A stretch of DNA of 64,000 bases, from the NCBI RefSeq assembly GCF_006715225.1, contig NZ_VFMU01000001.1:1984001-2048000 (forward strand), read 5' to 3'. Of this stretch, positions 25,359-34,114 are shown one piece after another. The position numbers and the translations under genes were made by a program. The notes beneath the pieces are model-generated. The model was not told the DNA's origin. It ran no database searches and saw only the letters and a program-made list of their open reading frames with translations. Numbering within the stretch: position 1 is the stretch's first letter; the number at the start of each line of letters is the position of its first letter. The stretch comes from Arthrobacter sp. SLBN-112. Its GTDB lineage: Bacteria > Actinomycetota > Actinomycetes > Actinomycetales > Micrococcaceae.

Positions 25359-25361
25359 GCG

Positions 25362-26507
25362 TTATCCCACTGCAGTGCCGAAGAGCAGGCCCAGCAGGTA
25401 GGTGATGGCGGCGGCGCCCAGGCCGATGGTGAGCTGCCGCAGGCCACGGGTCAACGGGGACGTGCCGGACAGCAGGCCCACGGCGGCACCGGTGGCCAGC
25501 AGGGCAACACCGACCAGGACCCCGGCCACTACCAGCGCGGCGACCCCGGTCAGGCCGAACAGGAACGGCAGGATGGGCACGATGGCGCCGGAGGCGAAGA
25601 AGCAGAAGCTGGACAGCGCCGCGCCCCAGGCCGTACCCACTGCCTCGTGCTGGTCCTCTTCCTCCGGCAGGTCCGGCTGCAGGGACAGGCTGGGGTCGCA
25701 GTCGCAGGACAGCAGCCCCATCCGCTCGGCCACCCTGTGTTCCGCCGCCTCACGGGACATACCGCGCGCCAGGTAAACCAGGAGGAGTTCGTTGTGTTCA
25801 AGGTCCAGCTTGGGGGCGGCAGCCAAGGTGATCTGCGTGGGACGGGTGGCGGCCAGCAGTTCGCGCTGGGAACGGACTGAGATGAATTCCCCGGCGCCCA
25901 TGGACATGGCACCCGCCAGGAGCCCGGCGATGCCGCTCAGCAGCACTACGGTGCTGGCAACACCGGACGCCGCCATGCCCATCACCAGGGAGAGGTTGCT
26001 GACCAGGCCGTCGTTCGCGCCGAAGACAGCTGCGCGGAATGTACCGGCCAGGCGGTTGCGGCCGCGGGTGGCCAGGCCCCGCACCACTTCCTCATGGATC
26101 TGCTCATCGGCAGCCATGGCCGGAGTGGCGTTGGGGTCCTTAGCGTACGGGGAGCGGCCTTCGGCACGCTGGGCGAGGGCCAGCACAAACACCGAGCCGA
26201 AGTGCCGCGCCAGGAACCCCAGGAAACGGCTTCGCGCGGAGGCTCTTTTTGGTTTGCCCGCATCGTCCCCCAGCAGGGCCAACCAGTGGGCCTCGTGCCG
26301 GCCCTCAGCCTCCGCCAGGGCCAGCAGGATGGCCCGCTCTTCGCCCTCGCGGTTCTGGGCGAGGTCCCGGTAGACCGCGGCTTCCGCACGCTCATCGGCC
26401 AGATACTGGCGCCACCTCTTGATGTTCGACGGCGAGGGCTGGCTTTGCGGGGTGTGGGCGGCCTCCGGCGGCGTGGCATGGGAATTGGAACGGGCATGCT
26501 GCGACAC
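25362..26507 (-). CDS. Rubrerythrin-like/VIT1 (CCC1) fusion, probable Fe/Mn membrane transporter
   Basis: The 381-residue protein joins an N-terminal ferritin-like domain (residues about 25-110, with ERAEAAVYRDLA and AEAEGRHEAHW supplying paired Glu and His ligands) to a C-terminal VIT1/CCC1 domain with about five membrane helices. The VIT1 block AVFGANDGLVSNLSLVMG is clear. The ferritin-like part probably senses or feeds iron or manganese to the transporter, as in MbfA-type exporters. The GTG at 26507 is chosen for AGGAG at 6-bp spacing. It is convergent with the LOG gene, 3 bp apart. Confidence 0.88.
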   Translation of the reverse strand: MSQHARSNSHATPPEAAHTPQSQPSPSNIKRWRQYLADERAEAAVYRDLAQNREGEERAILLALAEAEGRHEAHWLALLGDDAGKPKRASARSRFLGFLARHFGSVFVLALAQRAEGRSPYAKDPNATPAMAADEQIHEEVVRGLATRGRNRLAGTFRAAVFGANDGLVSNLSLVMGMAASGVASTVVLLSGIAGLLAGAMSMGAGEFISVRSQRELLAATRPTQITLAAAPKLDLEHNELLLVYLARGMSREAAEHRVAERMGLLSCDCDPSLSLQPDLPEEEDQHEAVGTAWGAALSSFCFFASGAIVPILPFLFGLTGVAALVVAGVLVGVALLATGAAVGLLSGTSPLTRGLRQLTIGLGAAAITYLLGLLFGTAVG

Positions 26508-26774
26508 TGGTAACTCCTGGGCTGGAAAGGGCATGTTTTTCGCGCCTTTGCCCTGCCAGCGTACTGCGAAATTCCGCGGTTTTTTGGCTGGCAAACCTCG
26601 CTGGGAAGTTTCGGTTCGCCGTAAAACTTCGGCTTACGGCGCCGTCGTTCACTGCTCTTCCAGGCGCCGCGGCGGCTATTGACCCGTCCACCCGGCCGGT
26701 GTTGTGATGAAGGTGTGGCGCAGGCTGCGCCCTACCTGAAAGAGCACGTCAGGCGAATATACGGAGGTTGAATC

Positions 26775-27002
26775 ATGAGCACCACCGGACAGCACCCGGA
26801 CATGCCGCACCTGGACGCCGTCGAAGCGGACCCCGCCTACGATTACGCCGAGGATGCACCGGTAGACGATGCGGACTGGGACGCGGAGGACGCGTTGATT
26901 GACGAGGAAGAACCGGTGGTCCAGCCGCAGCCGGTAGTCATCGATGCCGAGGACCGTGAGGTCCCGCTGGATGACGACGAGCCCCGCGACAGTGAAGGCT
27001 AG
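26775..27002 (+). CDS. Small acidic protein of unknown function
   Basis: The 75-residue product is strongly acidic, with about a third Asp plus Glu in runs such as DDADWDAEDALIDEEEP. It has no membrane segment or cysteine and is probably disordered. The ATG has a good CGGAGG site, and the reading frame ends just before a strong terminator, which supports a real gene. No family is recognised. Confidence 0.65.
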   Translation: MSTTGQHPDMPHLDAVEADPAYDYAEDAPVDDADWDAEDALIDEEEPVVQPQPVVIDAEDREVPLDDDEPRDSEG

Positions 27003-27023
27003 AAACAAAGGGGAGTAGGACTT

Positions 27024-27075
27024 ACGACGGCGGTGCCTCCTTTCGCTTCACCGTGAAAGGAGGCGCCGCCGTCGT
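27024..27075. terminator. Bidirectional terminator between the acidic gene and the SSS symporter
   Basis: A 20-bp stem, 27024-27043 with 27056-27075, has a single wobble and a 12-nt loop. It lies between convergent genes and serves both. A small direct repeat, cttaatgcttgt, follows at 27077 and 27095. Confidence 0.85.
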
Positions 27076-27110
27076 GCTTAATGCTTGTCCAGCCTTAATG
27101 CTTGTGCCGG

Positions 27111-28631
27111 TCAGCGGCCGGCGAGGACGTCCTCGGGCGCTTCCTCCGCCTCCTGCCCGGCAACGCGGAGCTGCCAGGCGCGCATCACCGCGGGATCCGT
27201 AGGGCGGCTGAGCAGCGACGCCGCGACGTAAACAACGGCAGAGGAGATCAGGCCGTAGTAGATGGGCTCGTTGGCGTAGATGCCGTCCAGCGGGGCCTTG
27301 GCGTTGACTTCCAGGATGATCATGGTTCCCAGGGTCACCACCGACCCGACGGCCATGGAGGCCGCGGCCCCCAAGCCGGTGCCGCGCTTCCACACCAGGC
27401 CGCCGAGGATGGCCACCAGGAGGCCGCCAACCAGGATGTCGTAGGCGATGGTCAGGGCCGCGACCACGTCCTTGGTGATGATGGCGATGACGATGGCCAC
27501 GATGCCCAGTGCCAGGACCCAGATGCGGTTGGCCTTGACGTCATGCTCCGGGTTCTCCGTGTCACCGGTGTTGATGTCCTTGCCGAACCAGCCGGCAACG
27601 AACGGCAGGACGTCAGCGCGGGCCACCGTGGCGGCGGCGATGAGGGCACCGGACGCGGTGGACATCATGGCGGCTACCGCGGCGGCCAGGACCAGCCCGC
27701 CGATGCCGACGGGGAGCAGGTTTTGGGCCACTTCGGCGTAGACGTCGTCCTTGGCGGCAATCTTGACGTTGGACAGGGCCACGTTGGCCGCCATCCCGAT
27801 CAGCGCACCGGCCACACCGTAGAGGATGCAGTAGATGCCGGCGGTGGCGCCGCCCCAGCGGGCCACCTTGGGCGTCTTGGCCGTGAACACACGCTGCCAG
27901 ATGTCCTGGCCGATCAGCAGGCCCAGGGTGTAGACCACGAAGTAGGTGATGATGGTCTGGACGCCGATGCCGTCCATTTGGAAGAAGCTGGCATCCACGC
28001 GGCTGCGGATGCCGTCCAGGCCGCCGGCGGCGTTCAGGGTGAACGGGAGCATGAGGAAGAAGATGCCCACCGTCTTGATGACGAACTGGACCTGGTCCGC
28101 AAGGGTGATGGACCACATGCCGCCAATGGTGGAGTACACAAGGACGATGGCGCCGCCGATGGCGATGGCCAATGCCCGGTCCAGGCCGAACAGCACGACG
28201 AAGATGGTGGCGTAGGCGCCCGTTGAGGTGGCGCACAGCATCAGCGTGTAGGCGAGCATGACGATGCCCGAGGCTTCGGTGGCCTTGCTCCCGTAGCGGA
28301 GGGTGAGCATCTGGGACACCGTGTAGATCTTCAGCTTCTGGATGGTCCCGGCAAAGAGCAGGCTCAGCAGCAGGACGCCGGCGCCAATCGCCACCACCAG
28401 CCACATACCGGAGATGCCGAACTTATAGCCAAGCCCCACGCCGCCCACGGTGGAAGCCCCGCCCAGGACGACGGCGGCCATGGTTCCGGTGTAAAGGAAC
28501 GGCCCCAGGCGCCGGCCGGCAACGAGGAAATCGCTGTTGTTCCTGGTGCGGGACTTGCCCCACCAGCCGAAGGCCAGCATTGCGAGCAGATACACCACCA
28601 CGATGGCGATGTTGATGGAACTTGCATCCAT
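27111..28631 (-). CDS. Sodium:solute symporter (SSS/SLC5 family)
   Basis: The 506-residue, roughly thirteen-helix membrane protein matches the SSS family (VVYLLAMLAFGWWGKSR at helix 1, VVLGGASTVGGVGLGYKFG near residue 60, and YSTIGGMWSITLADQVQF). It imports a solute with Na+. The ATG at 28631 follows AAGGAG; the further in-frame extension is not coding. It diverges from an XRE-cupin regulator, with a ureohydrolase and a ThDP enzyme beyond, so a guanidino compound, amino acid or polyamine is the likely cargo. Substrate assignment is inference. Confidence 0.87.
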   Translation of the reverse strand: MDASSINIAIVVVYLLAMLAFGWWGKSRTRNNSDFLVAGRRLGPFLYTGTMAAVVLGGASTVGGVGLGYKFGISGMWLVVAIGAGVLLLSLLFAGTIQKLKIYTVSQMLTLRYGSKATEASGIVMLAYTLMLCATSTGAYATIFVVLFGLDRALAIAIGGAIVLVYSTIGGMWSITLADQVQFVIKTVGIFFLMLPFTLNAAGGLDGIRSRVDASFFQMDGIGVQTIITYFVVYTLGLLIGQDIWQRVFTAKTPKVARWGGATAGIYCILYGVAGALIGMAANVALSNVKIAAKDDVYAEVAQNLLPVGIGGLVLAAAVAAMMSTASGALIAAATVARADVLPFVAGWFGKDINTGDTENPEHDVKANRIWVLALGIVAIVIAIITKDVVAALTIAYDILVGGLLVAILGGLVWKRGTGLGAAASMAVGSVVTLGTMIILEVNAKAPLDGIYANEPIYYGLISSAVVYVAASLLSRPTDPAVMRAWQLRVAGQEAEEAPEDVLAGR

Positions 28632-28892
28632 AGTTGGCTCCTTGGAGCTGTTGGGCGCCGGGTGTGGTGCCGGGGGTGAACGGAGCCCGGCACTGCCGCG
28701 AACGAACGGGAGGGGATCCTGCTTTTGACCTATAGGCAACAGGAGTTTCACAGACTAGGGTGTGACGGCCGCAACAGTCAAGGGCCGGGACTCCGGTTGC
28801 CGCTCCCGTGTGGCATGGACGCGTCACAAAAGCATGGCCGATTAGTATGGCTCGAGAGTGGAGCCGGACTGCCGGCCATGAAAGGTTCGTAG

Positions 28893-29468
28893 ATGAAGGC
28901 ACTGCCAGTTGAGCCCAGCAATGTCCCTGTTGCGATCGGCTCCAGGATCCGGGCCGCGCGGCAGTCCCAGCGGCTCACCATCGAGCAGGTTGCCGACGCC
29001 ACCGGACTGACCAAGGGCTTCCTCAGCCGGGTGGAGCGGGACCTGACCTCGCCGTCGGTCGCCTCCCTGGTGACGCTCTGCCAGGTGCTGTCCATTTCCA
29101 TCGGTGATCTTTTCGCGGCGCCGGAAACCCACCTGACCAAGCGGAACGATGGCCCGCGGATTTCGCTGGGCGGCCAGGGCATTGTGGAGCGGCTCCTGAC
29201 GGCGCGCTCGGAACGCCGGGTCCAGATCATCCAGGCAGTGATCGAGCCGCACGGCCGCGGCGAGTCCGAGCTCTATGCGGTGGACTGCGACGTGGATGTG
29301 CTGCATGTGATCAAGGGATCCATCAAGCTGATCCTCACCAACGAGGAATACGACCTCGATACCGGCGACACCGTGACCTTCCCCGGCCGCGAACCGCATA
29401 CCTGGGTCAATCCCACGGACAAGCCGGTTGAGGTGCTCTGGGTCCTGGTCCCCGCCGCCAGCCGCTAA
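28893..29468 (+). CDS. XRE-cupin regulator (PuuR-like)
   Basis: The 191-residue protein has an N-terminal XRE HTH (residues about 16-72, TIEQVADATGLTKGFLSRVE) and a C-terminal cupin (about 110-187, ending GDTVTFPGREPHTWVNP). This layout is that of PuuR-type regulators of polyamine and amino acid use. The ATG has a GAAAGG site. It is divergent from the SSS gene across 260 bp and lies upstream of the agmatinase-family gene, so it probably controls the module. Confidence 0.88.
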   Translation: MKALPVEPSNVPVAIGSRIRAARQSQRLTIEQVADATGLTKGFLSRVERDLTSPSVASLVTLCQVLSISIGDLFAAPETHLTKRNDGPRISLGGQGIVERLLTARSERRVQIIQAVIEPHGRGESELYAVDCDVDVLHVIKGSIKLILTNEEYDLDTGDTVTFPGREPHTWVNPTDKPVEVLWVLVPAASR

Positions 29469-29584
29469 CTGTGCATTCCTCCCCGGTTACTTTCCGCGGC
29501 CTGCGGCAGTGGCCGCCCTTTCCGGGGAGGTTGTCCCCCACGCGTGCCCAGGGGCCGGGGTAACTGGGCTGGAATGGACACCCG

Positions 29585-30412
29585 TCAGGAAGCCGGCCTG
29601 CGGTGGTCCGCCAATACTGCCCGGATGTCATCCAGCACCTGCTGTTGGTTGAACCAGATGTGCTCCGGCATATAGCGCAGGACGGCAAAGCCCTTGATCG
29701 TTGATGAATTATTCCGGTCCCTGTCCCTGAACATGTCAGCCCTTTGTGAGTGGAATGCGAAGCCATCGATTTCGACAATGAGGAAGCCGTCCAGCAGGAA
29801 GTCCACCCTCCCAATGCCTGGCAGAAACACTTGTGCCTCGTAGGAAATCCCGTTCGTGCGGAACAGGTGCTGCGCATCGACCTCAACTATGGACTCGGCG
29901 CGCAGGTCGAGTTCCCGCAGCATCCGAAGCGCCGTGCCCGAGCGATCCGCGCGCAGTTGCTCCGCCAAAAGTTCCCGCGGCACGCCGTGCAGGCGGATGG
30001 CCGACGTTGCCAGTGCGGTGGAGGCCGGAGGGGTAAGGCATCCCAACGCATGCAGTGCGACATCTTCGACCGCTGCTACTGGCGACCAGGTTTGCCCTTG
30101 GAACCTGACGGTGCGGTGACGGACAAAACCGGTTCCGTGGCCATGGTTGCAGGCCAGATGAAGCCGCGTTGGCGGTCTTCTTAGCCAGAGACCGTAATGG
30201 GAGGCCGCGCTCGCGCAGCTGAGCCGGCCATTGTGCTCGATTGCAGCCCGAAAGTCCTCGTCGCAGCCCGGCAGCACAAAGAGCCCGCGCCTGGGTTGGG
30301 TTGCACCGACTTCCTTGAGCCGCAACAGGTCCCGCCTGGAGAATCCGGCGTCGAGGAGTTGGGCCGACCGGGCAACCCCGCCAGCCTTGTGAAGATACTC
30401 AAGAATTTCCAC
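29585..30412 (-). CDS. AbiEi-like N-terminal domain with DUF559 endonuclease-like C-terminal domain
   Basis: The 275-residue protein starts with a winged-helix segment of the AbiEi antitoxin type (GGVARSAQLLDAGFSRRDL) and ends with a DUF559/Vsr-like nuclease fold: GRVDFLLDGFLIVEIDGFAF supplies a D...ExD pattern, followed by RDRDRNNSSTIKG and VLRYMPEHIW. Such genes occur in many copies in Arthrobacter and their role is unknown; no AbiEii toxin is adjacent. The start is GTG after GGGGAGA. Imperfect direct repeats flank the gene (29557-29579, 30583-30605), and it splits a metabolic module. Confidence 0.78.
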   Translation of the reverse strand: MEILEYLHKAGGVARSAQLLDAGFSRRDLLRLKEVGATQPRRGLFVLPGCDEDFRAAIEHNGRLSCASAASHYGLWLRRPPTRLHLACNHGHGTGFVRHRTVRFQGQTWSPVAAVEDVALHALGCLTPPASTALATSAIRLHGVPRELLAEQLRADRSGTALRMLRELDLRAESIVEVDAQHLFRTNGISYEAQVFLPGIGRVDFLLDGFLIVEIDGFAFHSQRADMFRDRDRNNSSTIKGFAVLRYMPEHIWFNQQQVLDDIRAVLADHRRPAS

Positions 30413-30708
30413 GCCGCCATTTGATCTCCCCGGTCAGCGTAGCGGAAGCCCACGGTCGCCCTAAGTGGACAAGCCCCGGGCTGTGGCGTGCGCTCCTTCC
30501 CGGTTGCCTGCCGAGCCCGCATTTCCTTGCAGCGCGAAGTCCCGGAATCGCGGGGGATAAGACTCGGACCAACTGTGCGCAGCGGGAGTAACTGGGGAGG
30601 AATGTACGGGCCCAACGATGGCAAGTAAACATATGGTGCCCCACGGAAAACAGGGGTGTATGATTACAGTCACATCAGTCCCTCAACTCCTCGAAGGAGA
30701 GGCCTCCA

Positions 30709-31773
30709 TTGGAAGAGCTGCGCATTGAAGCCAACGGCAACCTTGGCCCCATCGATTCATCCCGGATTCCCCGTTACGCGGGGGCTGCCACCTATGCCCG
30801 CCTTCCCCGCCTTGACCAGGTTGAAAAAGCCGATGTGACTGTGGTGGGCGTGCCCTTCGACTCCGGCGTTTCCTACCGCCCGGGAGCCCGCTTCGGCGCC
30901 AACCATGTCCGCGAGGCCAGCCGGCTGCTACGCCCCTACAACCCCGCCTGGGACGTCAGCCCGTTCGAAAACATCCAGGTGGCCGACGCCGGGGACATGG
31001 CCGTCAACCCGTTCCACATCAACGAAGCCATCGAAACCATCCAGCAGAACGCACTGGACCTCACCGCCGCCGGGAGCAAGCTGCTGACCCTGGGCGGGGA
31101 CCACACCATCGCGCTGCCGCTGCTCCGGGCCGCCGCCGAGCGCGCCGGCGGACCCATCGCCATGCTCCACTTCGACGCCCACCTGGACACCTGGGACACC
31201 TACTTCGGCGCCGAATACACCCACGGCACGCCCTTCCGCCGCGCAGTGGAGGAAGGCATCCTGGACACCGAGGCCATCAGCCACATCGGCACCCGCGGCC
31301 CGCTCTATGGCAAGAAGGATCTCGACGACGACCACCGTTTTGGCTTCGGCATCGTCACCTCCGCGGACGTCTACTACCAGGGCGTGCTGGAAACCGTAGC
31401 CAAGGTCCGCGACCGGATCGGCGACCGTCCGCTCTACATCTCGGTGGACATCGACGTCCTGGATCCGGCCCACGCACCGGGCACCGGCACCCCGGAAGCC
31501 GGCGGCATCACCAGCCGCGAACTCCTCGAGATCATCCGCGGCTTCCGTGGCATGAACCTGGTGGGCGCCGATGTCGTTGAGGTGGCTCCCGCTTACGACC
31601 ACGCCGAAATCACCGGCGTTGCCGCAAGTCATGTCGCCTACGAACTGGTGACCCTCATGGCGGACAATGCCGTGCCGGGAAGCCGCTTTGGAGCCGAGAC
31701 CGGCTACCAGGCGCAGGCCCTGGGCCAGGAAGTCCGCCGCCCCGCCGGTTTCGCCGCCGCCACCAAGGAGTAG
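30709..31773 (+). CDS. Agmatinase-family ureohydrolase (agmatinase or guanidinobutyrase)
   Basis: This Mn-dependent ureohydrolase of 354 residues has its ligands in GGDH (H132), DAHLD (D156, H158, D160) and SVDIDVLDP (D247, D249). It splits urea from agmatine or a guanidino acid. The TTG start has AAGGAGAG at good spacing. It is followed 3 bp later by a ThDP-dependent enzyme, and an SSS symporter and XRE-cupin regulator lie nearby. With the ThDP enzyme resembling the 2-ketoarginine decarboxylase AruI, guanidinobutyrate is a real alternative to agmatine. Confidence 0.88.
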   Translation: MEELRIEANGNLGPIDSSRIPRYAGAATYARLPRLDQVEKADVTVVGVPFDSGVSYRPGARFGANHVREASRLLRPYNPAWDVSPFENIQVADAGDMAVNPFHINEAIETIQQNALDLTAAGSKLLTLGGDHTIALPLLRAAAERAGGPIAMLHFDAHLDTWDTYFGAEYTHGTPFRRAVEEGILDTEAISHIGTRGPLYGKKDLDDDHRFGFGIVTSADVYYQGVLETVAKVRDRIGDRPLYISVDIDVLDPAHAPGTGTPEAGGITSRELLEIIRGFRGMNLVGADVVEVAPAYDHAEITGVAASHVAYELVTLMADNAVPGSRFGAETGYQAQALGQEVRRPAGFAAATKE

Positions 31774-31776
31774 GCG

Positions 31777-33465
31777 GTGACCGAATTGGGCGTGCCCGCC
31801 GAAGGGCAGGGGAGCGGTGTACGAAATGGAGGCGACCTCGTCGTCGAGACCCTCGAAGCGCTGGGCGCGAAGACGGTGTTCGGTATTCCGGGCCAGCATG
31901 CCCTGGGGCTGTTCGATGCGATGGGGCGGGGCAACCTGCACTTCGTCTCCTCCCGGATCGAGAACAACTCAGCCTTTGCCGCCGACGGATACTCCCGCGC
32001 CACCGGGGAAGTGGGCGTGCTGTTCCTGTCCACCGGCCCGGGGGCGCTGACGTCGCTGGCCGGCCTGCAGGAGGCCTACGCCACGGGCGTTCCCATGGTG
32101 GTGGTGGCCAGCCAGATTCCCCTGGAAGGCCTGGGTGCCCGGCGCAAGGGCATGCTGCACCAGCTCGATGACCAGAAGGCGTCCGCGGCGAACGTGACCA
32201 AGAGCCAGCGCTTGATCCAGCATGCGTCGGGCATCCCGTCCGCCATCCAGGATGCCTGGACCGAGGCCATCTCCTCACCGCAGGGTCCGGTGTGGCTGGA
32301 GATCCCGCAGAACGTGCTGCTGGACCCTATCATGGTGCCTCCCGTGGAGGATGCCCTGGCGGAGGCGGCGGACAACCCGCCGCGGATCGAACTGGTGCGG
32401 GAGGCCGTGACGTGGCTGGAAGCAGCCAAGCGCCCGGCCATCATCGCCGGCGGCGGAACCCGCCGCGGTAAGGCGGAGGAGTCCCTGCTGTCCATCGCGG
32501 AGAAACTGCGCGCCCCGGTGATCTGTACCCCGGGCGGCAATGGTGCGTTCCCCTGGAACCACGAGCTGTCGCTGCAGGCCTGGATCGAGGACCGCTACAT
32601 GACCGACGTCCTGGAGGACGCCGATGTCCTGGTGGTGGTCGGCTCCTCCCTGGGCGAGGTGACCTCCAACTACTTCACCTTTGAACCGCGCGGGCGGATC
32701 ATCCAGATCGACGCCGAGCCGCGGGTCCTCGAGTCCAACCGGCCCGGCCTGGGCATCCGTGCCGACGCCGGGCAGGCGCTCGCGGCCCTGGACGAGGCAC
32801 TGCAGCCCGGCAGGACCGCAACTCCTGACTGGCATGGTTCCACTCCCGAAGTGCTCGTGAAGGAATCGCTCGCCAAAGTCCGCGCCCGGCTGGAATCACA
32901 GGACCTGGCCAAGGAGCTGAAGTTCATGGCCGATATCCGGGAGGCCGTACCGGCGGACATGCAGACCTTCTGGGACATGACCATCGCCGCCTACTGGGGC
33001 TGGTCCTGCTGGGACGCGCGGCAGGGGCAGTTCCACTCCGCCCAGGGTGCCGGCGGGCTGGGCTTCGCGTTTCCCGGTGCCATCGGAGCGGCCGTGGGTC
33101 TGGAAACCACGGGCAGGCCCGGACGTGTCCTGGCCGTCTCCGGCGACGGCTCGTCCATGTACTCCATTGCCGAGCTGGCCACCGCGAAGCAGCACAACGT
33201 TCCGGTCACCTGGCTGATCGTGGACGACGGCGGCTACGGCATCCTGCGCGAATACATGGTGGGTGCGTTCGGCAAGGCAACGGCCACCGAACTGGCCCGC
33301 CCGGACTTCGTCAAGCTTGCCGAATCGTTCGGCGTGCCCGCCACCAGGGTTGCGCCGGAGGATGTGGGGGACGCGCTTAAGGCCGGCTTCGCTGCGGACG
33401 GGCCCAACGTCGTCGTGGTTGAAACCCTCCTGAAGATGTTCGCCCCCACCCACGTGGACGTTTGA
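31777..33465 (+). CDS. ThDP-dependent enzyme (acetolactate synthase-like; possibly a 2-ketoarginine decarboxylase)
   Basis: The 562-residue protein has the three-domain ThDP fold. E62 in RIENNSAFAADGYSRATG is the ThDP-activating glutamate. The cofactor block is GDGSSMYSIAEL followed by DDGGYG, with Asp where most relatives have Asn. The length is close to Pseudomonas AruI, which decarboxylates 2-ketoarginine in the arginine transaminase route that ends with guanidinobutyrase. It starts with GTG 3 bp after the ureohydrolase and is co-transcribed. The family is sure; the substrate is inferred. Confidence 0.8.
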   Translation: MTELGVPAEGQGSGVRNGGDLVVETLEALGAKTVFGIPGQHALGLFDAMGRGNLHFVSSRIENNSAFAADGYSRATGEVGVLFLSTGPGALTSLAGLQEAYATGVPMVVVASQIPLEGLGARRKGMLHQLDDQKASAANVTKSQRLIQHASGIPSAIQDAWTEAISSPQGPVWLEIPQNVLLDPIMVPPVEDALAEAADNPPRIELVREAVTWLEAAKRPAIIAGGGTRRGKAEESLLSIAEKLRAPVICTPGGNGAFPWNHELSLQAWIEDRYMTDVLEDADVLVVVGSSLGEVTSNYFTFEPRGRIIQIDAEPRVLESNRPGLGIRADAGQALAALDEALQPGRTATPDWHGSTPEVLVKESLAKVRARLESQDLAKELKFMADIREAVPADMQTFWDMTIAAYWGWSCWDARQGQFHSAQGAGGLGFAFPGAIGAAVGLETTGRPGRVLAVSGDGSSMYSIAELATAKQHNVPVTWLIVDDGGYGILREYMVGAFGKATATELARPDFVKLAESFGVPATRVAPEDVGDALKAGFAADGPNVVVVETLLKMFAPTHVDV

Positions 33466-33484
33466 ACGCACCCTCGGCCAGCAA

Positions 33485-33526
33485 CGCTCCCTCACCTCCC
33501 GGTTCGCCCGGTGAAGTGGGGGAGCG
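33485..33526 (+). terminator. Terminator after the ThDP enzyme gene
   Basis: An 11-bp stem, cgctccctcac (33485-33495) with gtgggggagcg (33516-33526), has one wobble and is followed by ctcttgtt. Confidence 0.65.
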
Positions 33527-33584
33527 CTCTTGTTAAGGCAGCCCTTCAACAACTTCGTTTCCCTAAGCAACCTTTTTCTGATAC

Positions 33585-33601
33585 AGTTGCTTGCAGCAAC
33601 T
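33585..33601. promoter_or_regulatory. MarR operator before the marR/DHA2 operon
   Basis: agttgcttgcagcaact has perfect 7-bp arms around a 3-bp centre and ends 18 bp before the marR ATG. It shares agttgcttgc with the operator at 18332. Autoregulation is likely. Confidence 0.65.
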
Positions 33602-33619
33602 AATTCTTTAGGAGGGCTC

Positions 33620-34114
33620 ATGTCTGTCGCACCGGCCACCGCAGCCGACCTCGTCAGCCATATCTATGACCTCCAGCGTGCACTGCGCTGCGTCACTATG
33701 GCCAACATCAAGGGCCAGGACACCGGCATCGCCCTCCAGGGCGTGCTCAGGTTCATCGGCGAAGGGGAGACCCGGGCCGCGCACCTGGCCGAGCGCCTTG
33801 GGGTCAGTCCTCCGGTGCTCAGCCGGCACGTGGCTGAGCTGGCGGACGCGGGCCTGGTGGTCCGCACCCCGGACCCGCACGACGGCAGGGCGCAGCTGCT
33901 GGCACTCTCCCCGCGGGGGCAGGAAAAGCTCGCAGAGGTGGTGCGGCACCGGACGGAGACGCTCCAGGCGTACCTCGCCGACTGGAACGAGGACGACGCC
34001 GCAGCGACAGCCGCGATGCTGAGCAAGCTCACCTCATCCTTGAAGAATTCCATCCGGGCAAGGGCGGCCGGAACCACTACTGAACACGAAAAGCAGGAGT
34101 CCATCAATGGCTAA
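33620..34114 (+). CDS. MarR-family regulator
   Basis: The 164-residue winged-helix protein has RAAHLAERLGVSPPVLSRHV as its HTH and PDPHDGRAQLLALS as the wing. The ATG at 33620 has GGAGG; the in-frame start at 33530 would include the operator. It overlaps the following DHA2 exporter by 8 bp, so the two form one repressor-pump operon, probably induced by the pump's substrate. It is distinct in sequence from the MarR at 17827. Confidence 0.88.
   Translation: MSVAPATAADLVSHIYDLQRALRCVTMANIKGQDTGIALQGVLRFIGEGETRAAHLAERLGVSPPVLSRHVAELADAGLVVRTPDPHDGRAQLLALSPRGQEKLAEVVRHRTETLQAYLADWNEDDAAATAAMLSKLTSSLKNSIRARAAGTTTEHEKQESING

Noticed and set aside
26618..26640. Hairpin gccgtaa/ttacggc near 26618-26640 as a riboswitch or terminator
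   Set aside because: The stem is only 7 bp with no T-run, and no gene junction needs it.
33521..33530. ggagcgctct as a LacI operator
   Set aside because: It is part of a terminator stem, and its palindrome is shorter than the site at 22579.
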